From Propionibacteriaceae bacterium (GTDB lineage: Bacteria; Actinomycetota; Actinomycetes; Propionibacteriales; Propionibacteriaceae): DNA of 9,193 nt. The notes under the pieces were generated by a model, which saw only the letters and a program-made list of their open reading frames with translations, made no database searches and was not told where the DNA came from. The stretch's first letter is position 1; every line of letters begins with the position of its first letter. The DNA is taken from contig JAGQUI010000087.1 in NCBI GenBank assembly GCA_020438595.1, positions 1 to 9,193 on the forward strand. The letters are read 5' to 3'. Shown in pieces: positions 1 to 7,452 of this stretch. The position numbers and the translations under genes were made by a program.

Positions 1-29
1 TTCGCCCGGTTCACCTCGAGGTAGTCCAT
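1..29 (-). CDS. 5' end of a divergent gene, possibly a SAM-dependent methyltransferase (partial)
   Basis: Read on the minus strand, an ATG at 29-27 opens a frame giving MDYLEVNRA before the window ends. Upstream of it is TAGGGT (complement of 36-41), which contains AGGG with a 7-base gap to the ATG, so it can serve as a ribosome binding site or as a -10 box. The nine residues resemble the N-terminus of a group of actinobacterial class I SAM-dependent methyltransferases that begin with 'DYLxVNRANWD'. That resemblance is from memory and rests on very little sequence, so the function is a guess. The gene start itself is better supported: the frame is open, the upstream signal is well placed, and the 197-base gap to the next gene looks like a divergent promoter region. 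Confidence 0.4.
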
Positions 30-226
30 GGCCGCACCCTAGCGACGTGTCGCGATCCGGCCATCAGGGCCCCCGGATGTGGCCCCTGTGACAGCTGGGA
101 CGGGTTCGGTGGCCGAATCGCGACAACCCGCTCGTGACGCGATCTGGCCGCGGAATCCGTCACACGTTGCTCAGCCGTCACATCTGGGCGCAACAGCGGC
201 TGGATCGCGACAGGCACAATCGAGGC
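30..226. promoter_or_regulatory. Divergent intergenic region between the partial left gene and the GH15 gene
   Basis: This 197-base stretch separates two start codons that point away from each other, so it must hold promoters for both. On the minus strand a TAGGGT box (complement of 36-41) ends six bases before the left gene's ATG. On the plus strand CACAAT (215-220) ends six bases before the GH15 ATG. Both are possible -10 boxes that would give leaderless or nearly leaderless transcripts. No convincing -35 box is visible for either. Most of the region is filled by the four-copy motif listed separately, whose outermost copies sit just upstream of each candidate -10 box. Confidence 0.55.
48..212. 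repeat. Four alternating copies of a TGTCGCGATCCGGCC-like motif (putative operator array)
   Basis: Copy 1 is 48-63 on plus (TGTCGCGATCCGGCCA). Copy 2 is 125-110 on minus (TGTCGCGATTCGGCCA). Copy 3 is 135-150 on plus (TGACGCGATCTGGCCG). Copy 4 is 212-197 on minus (TGTCGCGATCCAGCCG). Copies 1 and 2 form an inverted repeat matching at 15 of 16 positions; copies 1 and 4 share a perfect 11-base inverted repeat at the outer ends. Same-strand copies are exactly 87 bases apart (48 to 135 and 125 to 212), which suggests an old tandem duplication of a unit with inverted ends. A weaker second block, GTGACAG.CTGGG at 88-99 and GTCACATCTGGG at 177-188, fits the same duplication. A regulator-binding array is the favoured reading; a decayed palindromic element is the alternative. 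Confidence 0.7.
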
Positions 227-2014
227 ATGAGCCACCCGATCGAGGAATACGGCCTGCTCAGCAACTGCCGCACCGCCGCGCTGGTGTCGCGGCACGGCAG
301 CATCGACTGGTTCTGCCCGCCCCGATTCGACTCGGCGTCGGTGTTCGGGGCTTTGCTCGGCGATGAGGACCACGGCCGCTGGGTGCTGCGTCCCCGCGAC
401 CCGGACGCGAGGTCGAGCCGGCACTACGACGGCGACACCTTCGTGCTGGTCACGCGCTGGGAGACCGCGTCCGGCGTGGCCGAGGTGCACGACGTCATGC
501 CGATCGACCACGAGCGGCTCGACATCGTGCGCCGGGTGGTCTGCATCCGCGGGCGCGTCGAGTTCGCGACCAGGCTCACAATGCGGTTCGACTACGCCCG
601 CGCGATCCCGTGGGTGCGGCAGGTCGGGACCGCCGACGAGCCAGCCCTCGAAGCCACCGCCGGACCGGACGCACTGCTCGTCCGCGGCGTCCGGCTGGCG
701 CCGGGCGACCACGCGCACTCCGGCTCGTTCACTCTGGGCGAGGGCGACGTCGTCGACCTGGTGGCGTCCTGGCACCCGTCCCACACCGACGACCCGGGCC
801 CGCTGGACGTCGACGCCGCGCTCGCCCGCACGAGGGACTGGTGGCGGGAGCGGGCCGGGCAGATCGACCACTCGGGTCCCCACCACGACGAGGTCGTGCG
901 CTCGCTGCTCGTGCTGCACGCGCTCAGCCACCGCGACACCGGCGGGATCGTCGCCGCCGCGACCACCTCACTGCCCGAGGAGATCGGTGGTGCCCGGAAC
1001 TGGGATTACCGCTACGTCTGGCTGCGCGACGCCGCCCTGACGCTGGAGGCGCTCGTCGCGCACGGCTTCCTCGGCGTGGCGCAGGACTGGCGGCGCTGGC
1101 TGCTGCGCGCGGTCGCGGGCGACCCGGCCCAGATGCAGATCATGTACGGCATCGCGGGTGAGCGGGACCTGGCCGAGCGGGAACTGGTCAGCCTGCCCGG
1201 CTACGCCGGTTCGGCGCCGGTACGGATCGGCAACGGCGCGGTGTCCCAGTACCAGGCCGACGTCGCCGGCGAGGTGCTCGTCTCGCTGGAGGCCGCGCGG
1301 CAGGCCGGACTGGCCGAGGACGAGTTCTCCTGGCCGCTGCAACAGGCGATCATCGACCACGTGCGCGACCGGATCGACCGCCCGGACCGGGGGATCTGGG
1401 AGATCCGCGGGGAGCCACGGATGTTCACCCAGTCCCGGGCGATGATGTGGGCCGCCTTCGACCGGGGCCTGCGGGCGGTCGAACGCGACGGGCTGCCCGG
1501 TGATGTGGACGCGTGGACGGCGGCCCGCGACCGGCTCGCGTCCGAGATCGACTCCCGCGGCGTGGTGGACGGGCACTTCGTGCAGGCCTACGGGTCCGAC
1601 GAGGTGGACGCCGCGCTGCTGCTGCTCCCGCAGGTCGGCTACTGCGCGCCGGACGACCCGCGGATGCTCGCCACCGTCGCACGGATCGAGCGCGACCTGA
1701 TGGGCGACGGCTTCGTGCACCGGTACCGCACGGCCGCAGGCACGGACGGTCTGGCCGGCGGGGAGAACGCCTTCCTGGCGTGCAGCTTCTGGCTCGTCGA
1801 GCAGTACGCGATGAGCGGACGCCCGGACGACGCGGCGGCGTTGATGGACCGCGTCTGCGCGGCGTCCAGTGACCTCGGCCTGCTCTCGGAGGAGTACGAC
1901 CCGGCGTCCGGCCACCAGGCGGGGAACGTGCCGCAGGCCCTGTCCCACCTCGCCCTCGTCCGCGCGGCGGACGCGCTGGCCGGCCACGGCGGCCGCGCCG
2001 CCCACCGGAAGTAG
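227..2014 (+). CDS. Glycoside hydrolase family 15 protein, trehalase-like
   Basis: This 595-residue protein is probably a cytosolic GH15 enzyme that hydrolyses an alpha-glucosidic bond, most likely in trehalose; glucoamylase or another alpha-glucosidase activity is possible. The N-terminus (SHPIEEYGLLSNCRTAAL, then GSIDWFCPPRFDS) is the trehalase-like N-terminal domain. The (alpha/alpha) catalytic domain follows with NWDYRYVWLRD (258-268), WEIRGE (391-396, with a Glu in the position of the family's general acid) and LLSEEYDP (552-559, with a Glu in the position of the general base), then GNVPQALSH. There is no signal peptide, and the length is normal for the family. ATG 227 is preferred over the in-frame GTG at 134 because the family N-terminus begins here and the extension would be encoded by the repeated motif. 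GAGG at 222-225 is too close to the ATG to act as a normal ribosome binding site, so translation may be leaderless. Related mycobacterial proteins are known trehalases. The family is certain; the substrate is inferred. Confidence 0.92.
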   Translation: MSHPIEEYGLLSNCRTAALVSRHGSIDWFCPPRFDSASVFGALLGDEDHGRWVLRPRDPDARSSRHYDGDTFVLVTRWETASGVAEVHDVMPIDHERLDIVRRVVCIRGRVEFATRLTMRFDYARAIPWVRQVGTADEPALEATAGPDALLVRGVRLAPGDHAHSGSFTLGEGDVVDLVASWHPSHTDDPGPLDVDAALARTRDWWRERAGQIDHSGPHHDEVVRSLLVLHALSHRDTGGIVAAATTSLPEEIGGARNWDYRYVWLRDAALTLEALVAHGFLGVAQDWRRWLLRAVAGDPAQMQIMYGIAGERDLAERELVSLPGYAGSAPVRIGNGAVSQYQADVAGEVLVSLEAARQAGLAEDEFSWPLQQAIIDHVRDRIDRPDRGIWEIRGEPRMFTQSRAMMWAAFDRGLRAVERDGLPGDVDAWTAARDRLASEIDSRGVVDGHFVQAYGSDEVDAALLLLPQVGYCAPDDPRMLATVARIERDLMGDGFVHRYRTAAGTDGLAGGENAFLACSFWLVEQYAMSGRPDDAAALMDRVCAASSDLGLLSEEYDPASGHQAGNVPQALSHLALVRAADALAGHGGRAAHRK

Positions 2015-2057
2015 CCGGGTGGACCGGGTCCGGAACCGTCCCCGACCTGGTCCGGCT
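2013..2057. terminator. Hairpin between convergent genes, possible bidirectional terminator
   Basis: The GH15 and uvrD2 genes converge with only 41 bases between their stop codons. GGACCGGGT (2021-2029) pairs with ACCTGGTCC (2045-2053), eight Watson-Crick pairs plus one G-U. AGCC (2013-2016) can extend the stem with GGCT (2054-2057) if GGGT (2017-2020) bulges out. The loop is about 15 bases. There is no T-tract on either side, as is common in high-GC actinobacteria, so termination is inferred from position and pairing only. Confidence 0.45.
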
Positions 2058-4125
2058 ACTCGGCGGCGAGGATCGACAGGACGTCGTCGGCGTACTGCTC
2101 GCACTTCACCTTGCCGACGCCGGGGATGGCGAGCAGGCCGGCGGTGTCGGTGGGGCGGTCCTCGGCGATCGCCATCAGGGTGGCGTCGGTGAAGATCACG
2201 TAGGCGGGCACCGAGCGCTCCTTCGACAGGGCGAGACGCCACGCGACCAGGCGGGTGTAGGTGTCCTCGTCGTAGCCCGGCGGGCAGTCGGCGTGGCGGC
2301 GCAGCTTGCGCTCCGCGCCCGTGTGCAGCGGCTTGCCGCAGACCCGGCAGGTGGCGCTCAGCGCGGAGGTTGGCTTGGCCCGCTTGCCGGCCCGCACCGG
2401 GGCCGGCGCCGGACGCGCGGCGATGCCGTCGAGGAACCGGGACGGCTGCCGGTTCCCTCCGCCGCCGCGCCGCGAGCGCGACCAGCAGATCAGCAGCTGC
2501 CGCTTCGCGCGCGTGATGCCGACGTAGAACAGCCGGGCCTCCTCGGCCACCTGCTCGGGGCCGGCGGCCAGCGACAGCGGAAGAGTGCCCTCCTGCACCC
2601 CGACCAGCGCCACGGCGGACCACTCCAGGCCCTTCGCTGCGTGCAGCGTGGACAGCGTCACCCCGTCCGAGCTGAGCGGGTGCTCGGCCTGGGCGCGCGC
2701 GGTGAGTTCCTCGACGAAGGCGCCCAGCGTCGCGGTGCCCTCCCCCGCCGCGGCCAGGGTGGACGCCGCCACGTCCTCGGCGAGCGCGAGCACGGCGGCC
2801 AGCGACTCCCAGCGCTCCCGCACCCGGCCCTGGCCGGACGGCGGCTGCTCCGTCCAGCCGACGCGGCCGAGCACGTCGCGGCAGGCGTCCACCGCGCCCT
2901 CGCCGGGGTCGCGCCGGGACCGCTCGGTCAGTGTGCCGATCACCTGGCGCACCTCGGGACGGTCGTAGAAGCCCTCCCCGCCGCGGACGGTGAACGGCAC
3001 CCCTGCCTGCGCGAGCGCCGACTCGAACAGCGGCGACTGCGCATGCACCCGGTACAGCACGGCCTGCTCGCGCCACGGCACCCCGGCCTCGTGCTGCTCG
3101 ACCAGCCAGCGCGCCACCGCCGTGGCCTCGTCGTACTCGCTCGCGCAGGGCAGCACCCGGGGCGCGGGGCCCGGTTCGCACTGCGACTCCAGCACCACGG
3201 TGCCCAGCCGGGTGTTCCGGGCGACCTTGTTGGCCAGCTCCACCACCTGTGGCGTGGAGCGGTAGTCGCGCACCAGCCGCACCACGGTGGCGTCCGGGAA
3301 CCGGCCCGAGAACCCGGTCAGGTAGGCGGGGGTGGCCCCGGCGAAGGAGTGGATGGTCTGGGCCGGGTCGCCCACCACACAGTGGTCGCGCCCGGTACCC
3401 CACCAGTGGTCGAGCAGGGTCTGCTGGACGGGGTTCACGTCCTGGTACTCGTCGACGACCAGGTGGCGATAGGTGGCCCGGACCTCCTCGGCGATGTCGG
3501 CGTGCTCGCCGAGCAGCGCCACCGCGCACAGCAGGATGTCGTCGAAGTCGATCACGCCGCGGTCGGACTTCACCTGCTCGTAGCGGCCGAGCACCCGGCC
3601 CACCTGGGCGGCGTCGAGGCCGGACACCTCGCGTCCGGCCGGCTCGGCGAGTTCGGCGTAGTCAGCGGGTGTCACGTTGGTCACCTTCGCCCACGACACC
3701 TCGGTGAGCAGGTCGCGCAGCGTGCTCGAATCGGGGCTGAGCCGCAGCCGGCGGGCGGCCTCCGCCACCATGCCCATGCGCTCGTCGCTCACCGCGGGCA
3801 GCTGCGAGCCGTACGCGCGCGGCCAGAAGTACTGGGCCTGGCGCAGTGCCGCGGAGTGGAAGGTGCGTGCCTGCACCGCCGGGACGCCGAGCCCGCGCAG
3901 GCGCGACCGCAACTCACCGGCGGCCCGGGTGGTGAAGGTGACCGCCAGCACCGCGTTCGCCGTGTAGGTGCCGGTGGCGACGCCGTATGCGATCCGGTGG
4001 GTGAGCGCGCGGGTCTTGCCGGTGCCGGCGCCGGCGATCACCACGACGGGGGCGCCGAAGCTGGTCGCCACCTGCTGCTGCTCCGGGTCGAGCCCGGCCA
4101 GCAGGTCGGAGGTTTCGGCGATCAC
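2056..4125 (-). CDS. uvrD2: ATP-dependent DNA helicase UvrD2 (superfamily 1A, HRDC domain)
   Basis: This 689-residue protein is an ATP-driven 3'-5' single-strand DNA translocase/helicase of the UvrD/Rep/PcrA group. Visible motifs in order: Q-motif LDPEQQQ (12-18), Walker A GAGTGKT (32-38), motif Ia TFTTRA (63-68), Walker B DEYQD (225-229), motif III GDPAQTIHSF (252-261), motif IV RDYRST (286-291) and motif VI YVGITRAKR (534-542, with the arginine finger at R539). A Gly/Pro/Ala-rich linker leads to CRVC (593-596), 14 residues, then HADC (611-614), and an HRDC domain from about 618 to the end. This layout is that of mycobacterial UvrD2, which has a tetracysteine module; here the third Cys is His. 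The GTG start at 4125 has a clear AAGGTGG ribosome binding site six bases upstream and fits the family N-terminus. Mycobacterial UvrD2 is reported essential, although its helicase activity is reported dispensable. The gene is divergent from recC. Confidence 0.93.
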   Translation of the reverse strand: MIAETSDLLAGLDPEQQQVATSFGAPVVVIAGAGTGKTRALTHRIAYGVATGTYTANAVLAVTFTTRAAGELRSRLRGLGVPAVQARTFHSAALRQAQYFWPRAYGSQLPAVSDERMGMVAEAARRLRLSPDSSTLRDLLTEVSWAKVTNVTPADYAELAEPAGREVSGLDAAQVGRVLGRYEQVKSDRGVIDFDDILLCAVALLGEHADIAEEVRATYRHLVVDEYQDVNPVQQTLLDHWWGTGRDHCVVGDPAQTIHSFAGATPAYLTGFSGRFPDATVVRLVRDYRSTPQVVELANKVARNTRLGTVVLESQCEPGPAPRVLPCASEYDEATAVARWLVEQHEAGVPWREQAVLYRVHAQSPLFESALAQAGVPFTVRGGEGFYDRPEVRQVIGTLTERSRRDPGEGAVDACRDVLGRVGWTEQPPSGQGRVRERWESLAAVLALAEDVAASTLAAAGEGTATLGAFVEELTARAQAEHPLSSDGVTLSTLHAAKGLEWSAVALVGVQEGTLPLSLAAGPEQVAEEARLFYVGITRAKRQLLICWSRSRRGGGGNRQPSRFLDGIAARPAPAPVRAGKRAKPTSALSATCRVCGKPLHTGAERKLRRHADCPPGYDEDTYTRLVAWRLALSKERSVPAYVIFTDATLMAIAEDRPTDTAGLLAIPGVGKVKCEQYADDVLSILAAE

Positions 4126-4191
4126 GGGAGACCACCTTACGGAGTCGATGTGACACAACAGTCGGTGGCCACCCCTAGGGTGTGTTGCACC
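4126..4191. promoter_or_regulatory. Divergent promoter region between uvrD2 and recC
   Basis: Only 66 bases separate the two start codons. For uvrD2, AAGGTGG (complement of 4132-4138) is a good ribosome binding site; the overlapping TAAGGT (complement of 4134-4139) could instead be a -10 box placing the transcript start at the GTG. For recC, TAGGGT (4176-4181) is a plausible -10 box ten bases before the ATG, leaving a leader of only a few bases; GTGACA (4150-4155) resembles a -35 box but lies 20 bases away, longer than usual. A small inverted repeat, CACCC (4170-4174) and GGGTG (4178-4182), overlaps this -10 box. No SOS/LexA-type site was recognised. Confidence 0.45.
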
Positions 4192-7100
4192 ATGCAGTTC
4201 CACCACGCGCGCACCGCCGCAGAGCTCGTCGAACAACTCGTCGCACTGTGGTCGGGGCCGCACCCGGACCCGTTCGCGTTCGACCTCGCGGTGGTGCCCG
4301 GCACCGGCTTCCAGCGTTGGCTCTCCCAGCAACTGGCCACCGCCGACGACCCGGCCGGGGTGTGCGCCGGGGTCGAGTTCGCCACGCTCGAGGCCCTGGA
4401 GTGGCGCCTCGACGGACGCGACGACCCGTGGCGTCCCGAGCGGCTGGTCTGGCTCGTGCAGCAGGTGACGACGACGTCGGACGATCCCGAACTGGAGGTG
4501 CTGCGCCGCCACCTCGGCGCGTCCAGGGAGACCTTCAGCGCCGGCCGACGGATCGCCGGCCAACTCGCCGGGTACGCCCGGCACCGCCCGGAGATGCTCG
4601 CGGCCTGGGCCGACGGCTCCGACACCACCCCGGACGGCGCTCCGCTCGCCGAGAACGCGTGGCAGGCACACCTGTACCGGCGGCTGGTCGCCGAACTCGG
4701 CGCGAGCCCGCTCGAGCGCAGGGCCGCCCTGCTCGGACGGCTCCGCGACGCCCCCGTCGAAGGGGTGCCGCAGCGCGTCGCCGTGCTCGCGCCGCGTCGC
4801 CTCGATCCGGCCACCCTCGAACTGCTGGCCGCGCTCGGCACCCACCACCGGCTCGACGTGCTGCTGCTGGCACCCGCACCCTCGCGCAGGCCCGTGCCCG
4901 GCACGGCCGGCCTGCGCAGGTCCGAGTTCCGCCGCCCGGCCGGCCACCCGCTGAACCTGGCCCTCGGCGCGGTCGCGGACGAGGCCGCGCTGCTGGTGGC
5001 GAGCCACGACACCGACCCCGCAGCAGGGAGCGAGGGCGGAAGCACCCCCACCACCACCGAGCCTTCCCCGGGGAGCGGGAGCGGGACCAACACCCTGCTG
5101 GGTTGGCTGCAGGCCGACCTGGCCGCAGACGTGCAGCGACCCGCCCGCCGCGTGCTCGCGGCCCACGACCACTCGGTGCAGGTGCACCTCTCCCACGGCC
5201 CCGACCGGCAGGTCGAGGTGCTGCGCGAGGTGCTCACCACGGTGCTGGCCGACGACCCCACGCTCGAGCCGCGCGACATCGCCGTGCTCACCCCCGACGT
5301 GGACGGGTTCGCGCCCCTGCTCACCGCAGCGTTCACCGCACCGGCGGGCACCCCGAACCACCCGGCGCAGCGCTTCCGGGTGCTGGTGGCCGACCGGTCG
5401 GTGGCGCAGGTGAACCCGATGGCGGGCCTGTTGCTCGACCTGCTCCGGCTGCCCGACGGCCGCGCGGAGGCGTCCACCCTGCTCGAACTGTGCGCCCACC
5501 CGGCGATCGCCCAGCGGTTCGGCTTCGGCACCGACTCCCGGGAGCGGCTGGTCGACCTCGTCGATCGCGCCGGCATCCGCTGGGGGCTGTCGGCCGCGCA
5601 CCGGGAGTCGTTCGGCCTGGGCGGGTTCCCGCAGAACACCTGGGTGGCCGGCCTGCAGCGCATGCTGCTGGGCGTCACCCTGGCCGAGACCGACCTGGTC
5701 AGCGCCGGCACCGTGCTGCCGCTGGACGACGTGGAGTCCTCCGACGTGGACCTGGTCGGCGGGCTCACCGAGCTGGTGGGCCGGCTGTCCCGGCTGATCG
5801 CCGACTTCGCCAAGCCGGCCACGCTGGCCGACTGGGCGGCCCGCTGCCGCGCCGGGCTCGAGGAACTGGTCGAGCTCCCGTCCGGCCAGGACTGGCAGCT
5901 CGCCGACGTCTGGGCCGGGCTGGCCCGGCTCGCCGAACGTGGGGGCACCGCCGGCACGCTGCTCACCAGGCACGCCGCGCTGCGCGCGCTGGAGCACGAG
6001 TTCACCGGCTCGCCGGCCCGCGGCGGTTTCGGCAACGGCGCCCTGGTGGTGTGCGGGTTGCGCTCGTTGCGCCACGTCCCGCACCGCGTCCTCGTGCTGC
6101 TGGGCTGGGACGCGAGCTGCTACCCCCGGCCCGCGCGGCGCCACGGCGACGACCTGCTCGGGCTCGACCCGCTGCTCGGCGATCCGTCCGCGGCGATGGC
6201 GGACCGCCAGGTCCTGCTCGACGCCGTCCACGCGGCCGGCGACCAGCTCGTCGTGGTCGCGCAGGGACGCAGCGAGGCGACCAACGAGGGCGTCCCGCTC
6301 GCCGCACCGATCACCGAACTGCTGGAGGCACTCGACCTCACCGCGGAGACCGCCGACGGCGCCGCGGCGGCGAGCGCGGTCACCGTCCAGCACCCACTGC
6401 AGCCGTTCGACCCGGGCTACTTCGATGCCGCGCGCACCGACCTGCGCAGCGCCGACCGGGTGGCGTTCCGCGCGGCGCAGGCGCTGCTCGCCGACCCCGT
6501 GCAGCCCCGCGGACGCTACGAGCTCGAGCCGCTGGACGAGCCCGAGCTCGCCCGCGGCGTGGCCCTCGACGACCTGGCCGGCTTCTTCGGGCACCCGGCC
6601 CGGGCGCTGCTCAGGGTCCGGGCCGGCGTGAGCTTCACCGACAGCCCCGAGCCGGGCGACGCGATCCCGATCGAGCCCGACGGCCTCGCCCGCTGGCAGA
6701 TCGGCAACCGGGTGCTGCAGCGGCTGCGCGCCGGGCACGACCCGCAGGCCGTCGTCCGGGCGGAGTGGCTGCGCGGCGGGGTCCCGCCGTTCGCGCTCGG
6801 CCAGGCCCTGCTCGACCGGGTGGTGAACGAGGCCCGGCGATCCGTGCGGGAGATCCCTGCCGGGCTCGCGGACCCCGACCTGCACGACCTGGCCCTCGAC
6901 ATCGACGTGCCCGGCCACGGCACCGTGCCGCTGGTCGGGCGGGTCACCACCCACGCCCGCGAACTGCTTCAGGTGGAGTTCTCCAGCCTGCAGCCGCGGC
7001 ACCGGCTGGGTGCCTGGCTGCGCCTGCTCGCCCTCGCCGCGGCCGAGGACGGCCCGTGGCGGGCCCGCGTGGTGGGCAAGGGCCGGCTCGTGGTCTACGA

Positions 7101-7452
7101 GGCACCGCCCCGGGCCGCGGCGGCCGCACTGCTGGGCCGCTACCTGCAGCTCTACGCGCTCGGGCTGTCCCGCCCGCTGCCCGCGCTGCCGCGGCTGGGT
7201 TTCGCCTGGGCGGAGTACCGGGTGAGCCGGCGCGACCCGGAGGACCGGCTGGTCAGCGGCAAGAACTTCGCGCGCTGCTGGGAGTTCGACTCCGATGCCG
7301 CCTGGGAGGCGTTCTTCGCCTACCCCGACCTGCTCGAACTGTCCGCGGGCGAGGTGGCGGTACCGGGCGCGGAGCCGTCCGAGCGCACGCTGGTGGGCGC
7401 GCTGGCGAGCAGCATCTGGGGCCCCGTGATGGGTGCGGAGGTGGCGCCGTGA
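4192..7452 (+). CDS. recC: RecBCD enzyme subunit RecC (exodeoxyribonuclease V gamma chain)
   Basis: This 1086-residue protein is the scaffold subunit of RecBCD, which binds double-strand DNA ends with RecB and RecD, splits the strands and, in E. coli, scans for Chi. It has a helicase-like fold without ATPase residues: the N-terminal PGTGFQRWL (36-44) occupies the place of a Walker A motif but lacks the Lys. Segments matching E. coli RecC from memory are GIRWG (461-465), NTWVAGLQRMLLG (482-494), GLRSLRHVPHRVLVLLG (622-638) ending in WDASCYPR (639-646), and QPFDPGYF (737-744). The C-terminal part corresponds to the inactive nuclease-like domain. Length is normal. A Ser/Gly/Thr/Pro-rich linker lies at about 272-299. 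ATG 4192 matches the usual RecC N-terminus; in-frame GTG codons at 4150, 4168 and 4180 would add residues with no family support. There is no strong ribosome binding site before it. It overlaps recB by four bases, so the two are co-transcribed. Confidence 0.95.
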   Translation: MQFHHARTAAELVEQLVALWSGPHPDPFAFDLAVVPGTGFQRWLSQQLATADDPAGVCAGVEFATLEALEWRLDGRDDPWRPERLVWLVQQVTTTSDDPELEVLRRHLGASRETFSAGRRIAGQLAGYARHRPEMLAAWADGSDTTPDGAPLAENAWQAHLYRRLVAELGASPLERRAALLGRLRDAPVEGVPQRVAVLAPRRLDPATLELLAALGTHHRLDVLLLAPAPSRRPVPGTAGLRRSEFRRPAGHPLNLALGAVADEAALLVASHDTDPAAGSEGGSTPTTTEPSPGSGSGTNTLLGWLQADLAADVQRPARRVLAAHDHSVQVHLSHGPDRQVEVLREVLTTVLADDPTLEPRDIAVLTPDVDGFAPLLTAAFTAPAGTPNHPAQRFRVLVADRSVAQVNPMAGLLLDLLRLPDGRAEASTLLELCAHPAIAQRFGFGTDSRERLVDLVDRAGIRWGLSAAHRESFGLGGFPQNTWVAGLQRMLLGVTLAETDLVSAGTVLPLDDVESSDVDLVGGLTELVGRLSRLIADFAKPATLADWAARCRAGLEELVELPSGQDWQLADVWAGLARLAERGGTAGTLLTRHAALRALEHEFTGSPARGGFGNGALVVCGLRSLRHVPHRVLVLLGWDASCYPRPARRHGDDLLGLDPLLGDPSAAMADRQVLLDAVHAAGDQLVVVAQGRSEATNEGVPLAAPITELLEALDLTAETADGAAAASAVTVQHPLQPFDPGYFDAARTDLRSADRVAFRAAQALLADPVQPRGRYELEPLDEPELARGVALDDLAGFFGHPARALLRVRAGVSFTDSPEPGDAIPIEPDGLARWQIGNRVLQRLRAGHDPQAVVRAEWLRGGVPPFALGQALLDRVVNEARRSVREIPAGLADPDLHDLALDIDVPGHGTVPLVGRVTTHARELLQVEFSSLQPRHRLGAWLRLLALAAAEDGPWRARVVGKGRLVVYEAPPRAAAAALLGRYLQLYALGLSRPLPALPRLGFAWAEYRVSRRDPEDRLVSGKNFARCWEFDSDAAWEAFFAYPDLLELSAGEVAVPGAEPSERTLVGALASSIWGPVMGAEVAP
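7437..7444 (+). promoter_or_regulatory. Strong ribosome binding site for recB inside recC
   Basis: GGAGGTGG, four bases before the GTG at 7449, is a near-ideal Shine-Dalgarno sequence lying within the last codons of recC. It decides the recB start and, with the GTGA stop/start overlap at 7449-7452, indicates coupled translation of the two subunits. Confidence 0.75.

Noticed and set aside
134..226. N-terminal extension of the GH15 protein from an in-frame GTG at 134
   Set aside because: The added 31 residues are Arg-rich, match no part of the family, and are encoded by the repeated intergenic motif; the family N-terminus begins at ATG 227.
968..3529. Minus-strand open frame spanning GH15 antisense and a shifted frame of uvrD2
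   Set aside because: It crosses two real genes in the wrong frame and contains no helicase or other domain motifs.
4137..6035. Long open frame on the minus strand opposite recC
   Set aside because: It is Ser/Arg/Pro-rich with no recognisable domain and lies fully antisense to a clear RecC reading. Extreme third-position GC suppresses stop codons in antisense frames, so long open frames are expected.
4126..7002. Extension of the uvrD2 frame far upstream on the minus strand
   Set aside because: The frame stays open through recC antisense, but helicase homology begins at GTG 4125, which has a good ribosome binding site; upstream residues are low-complexity antisense sequence.
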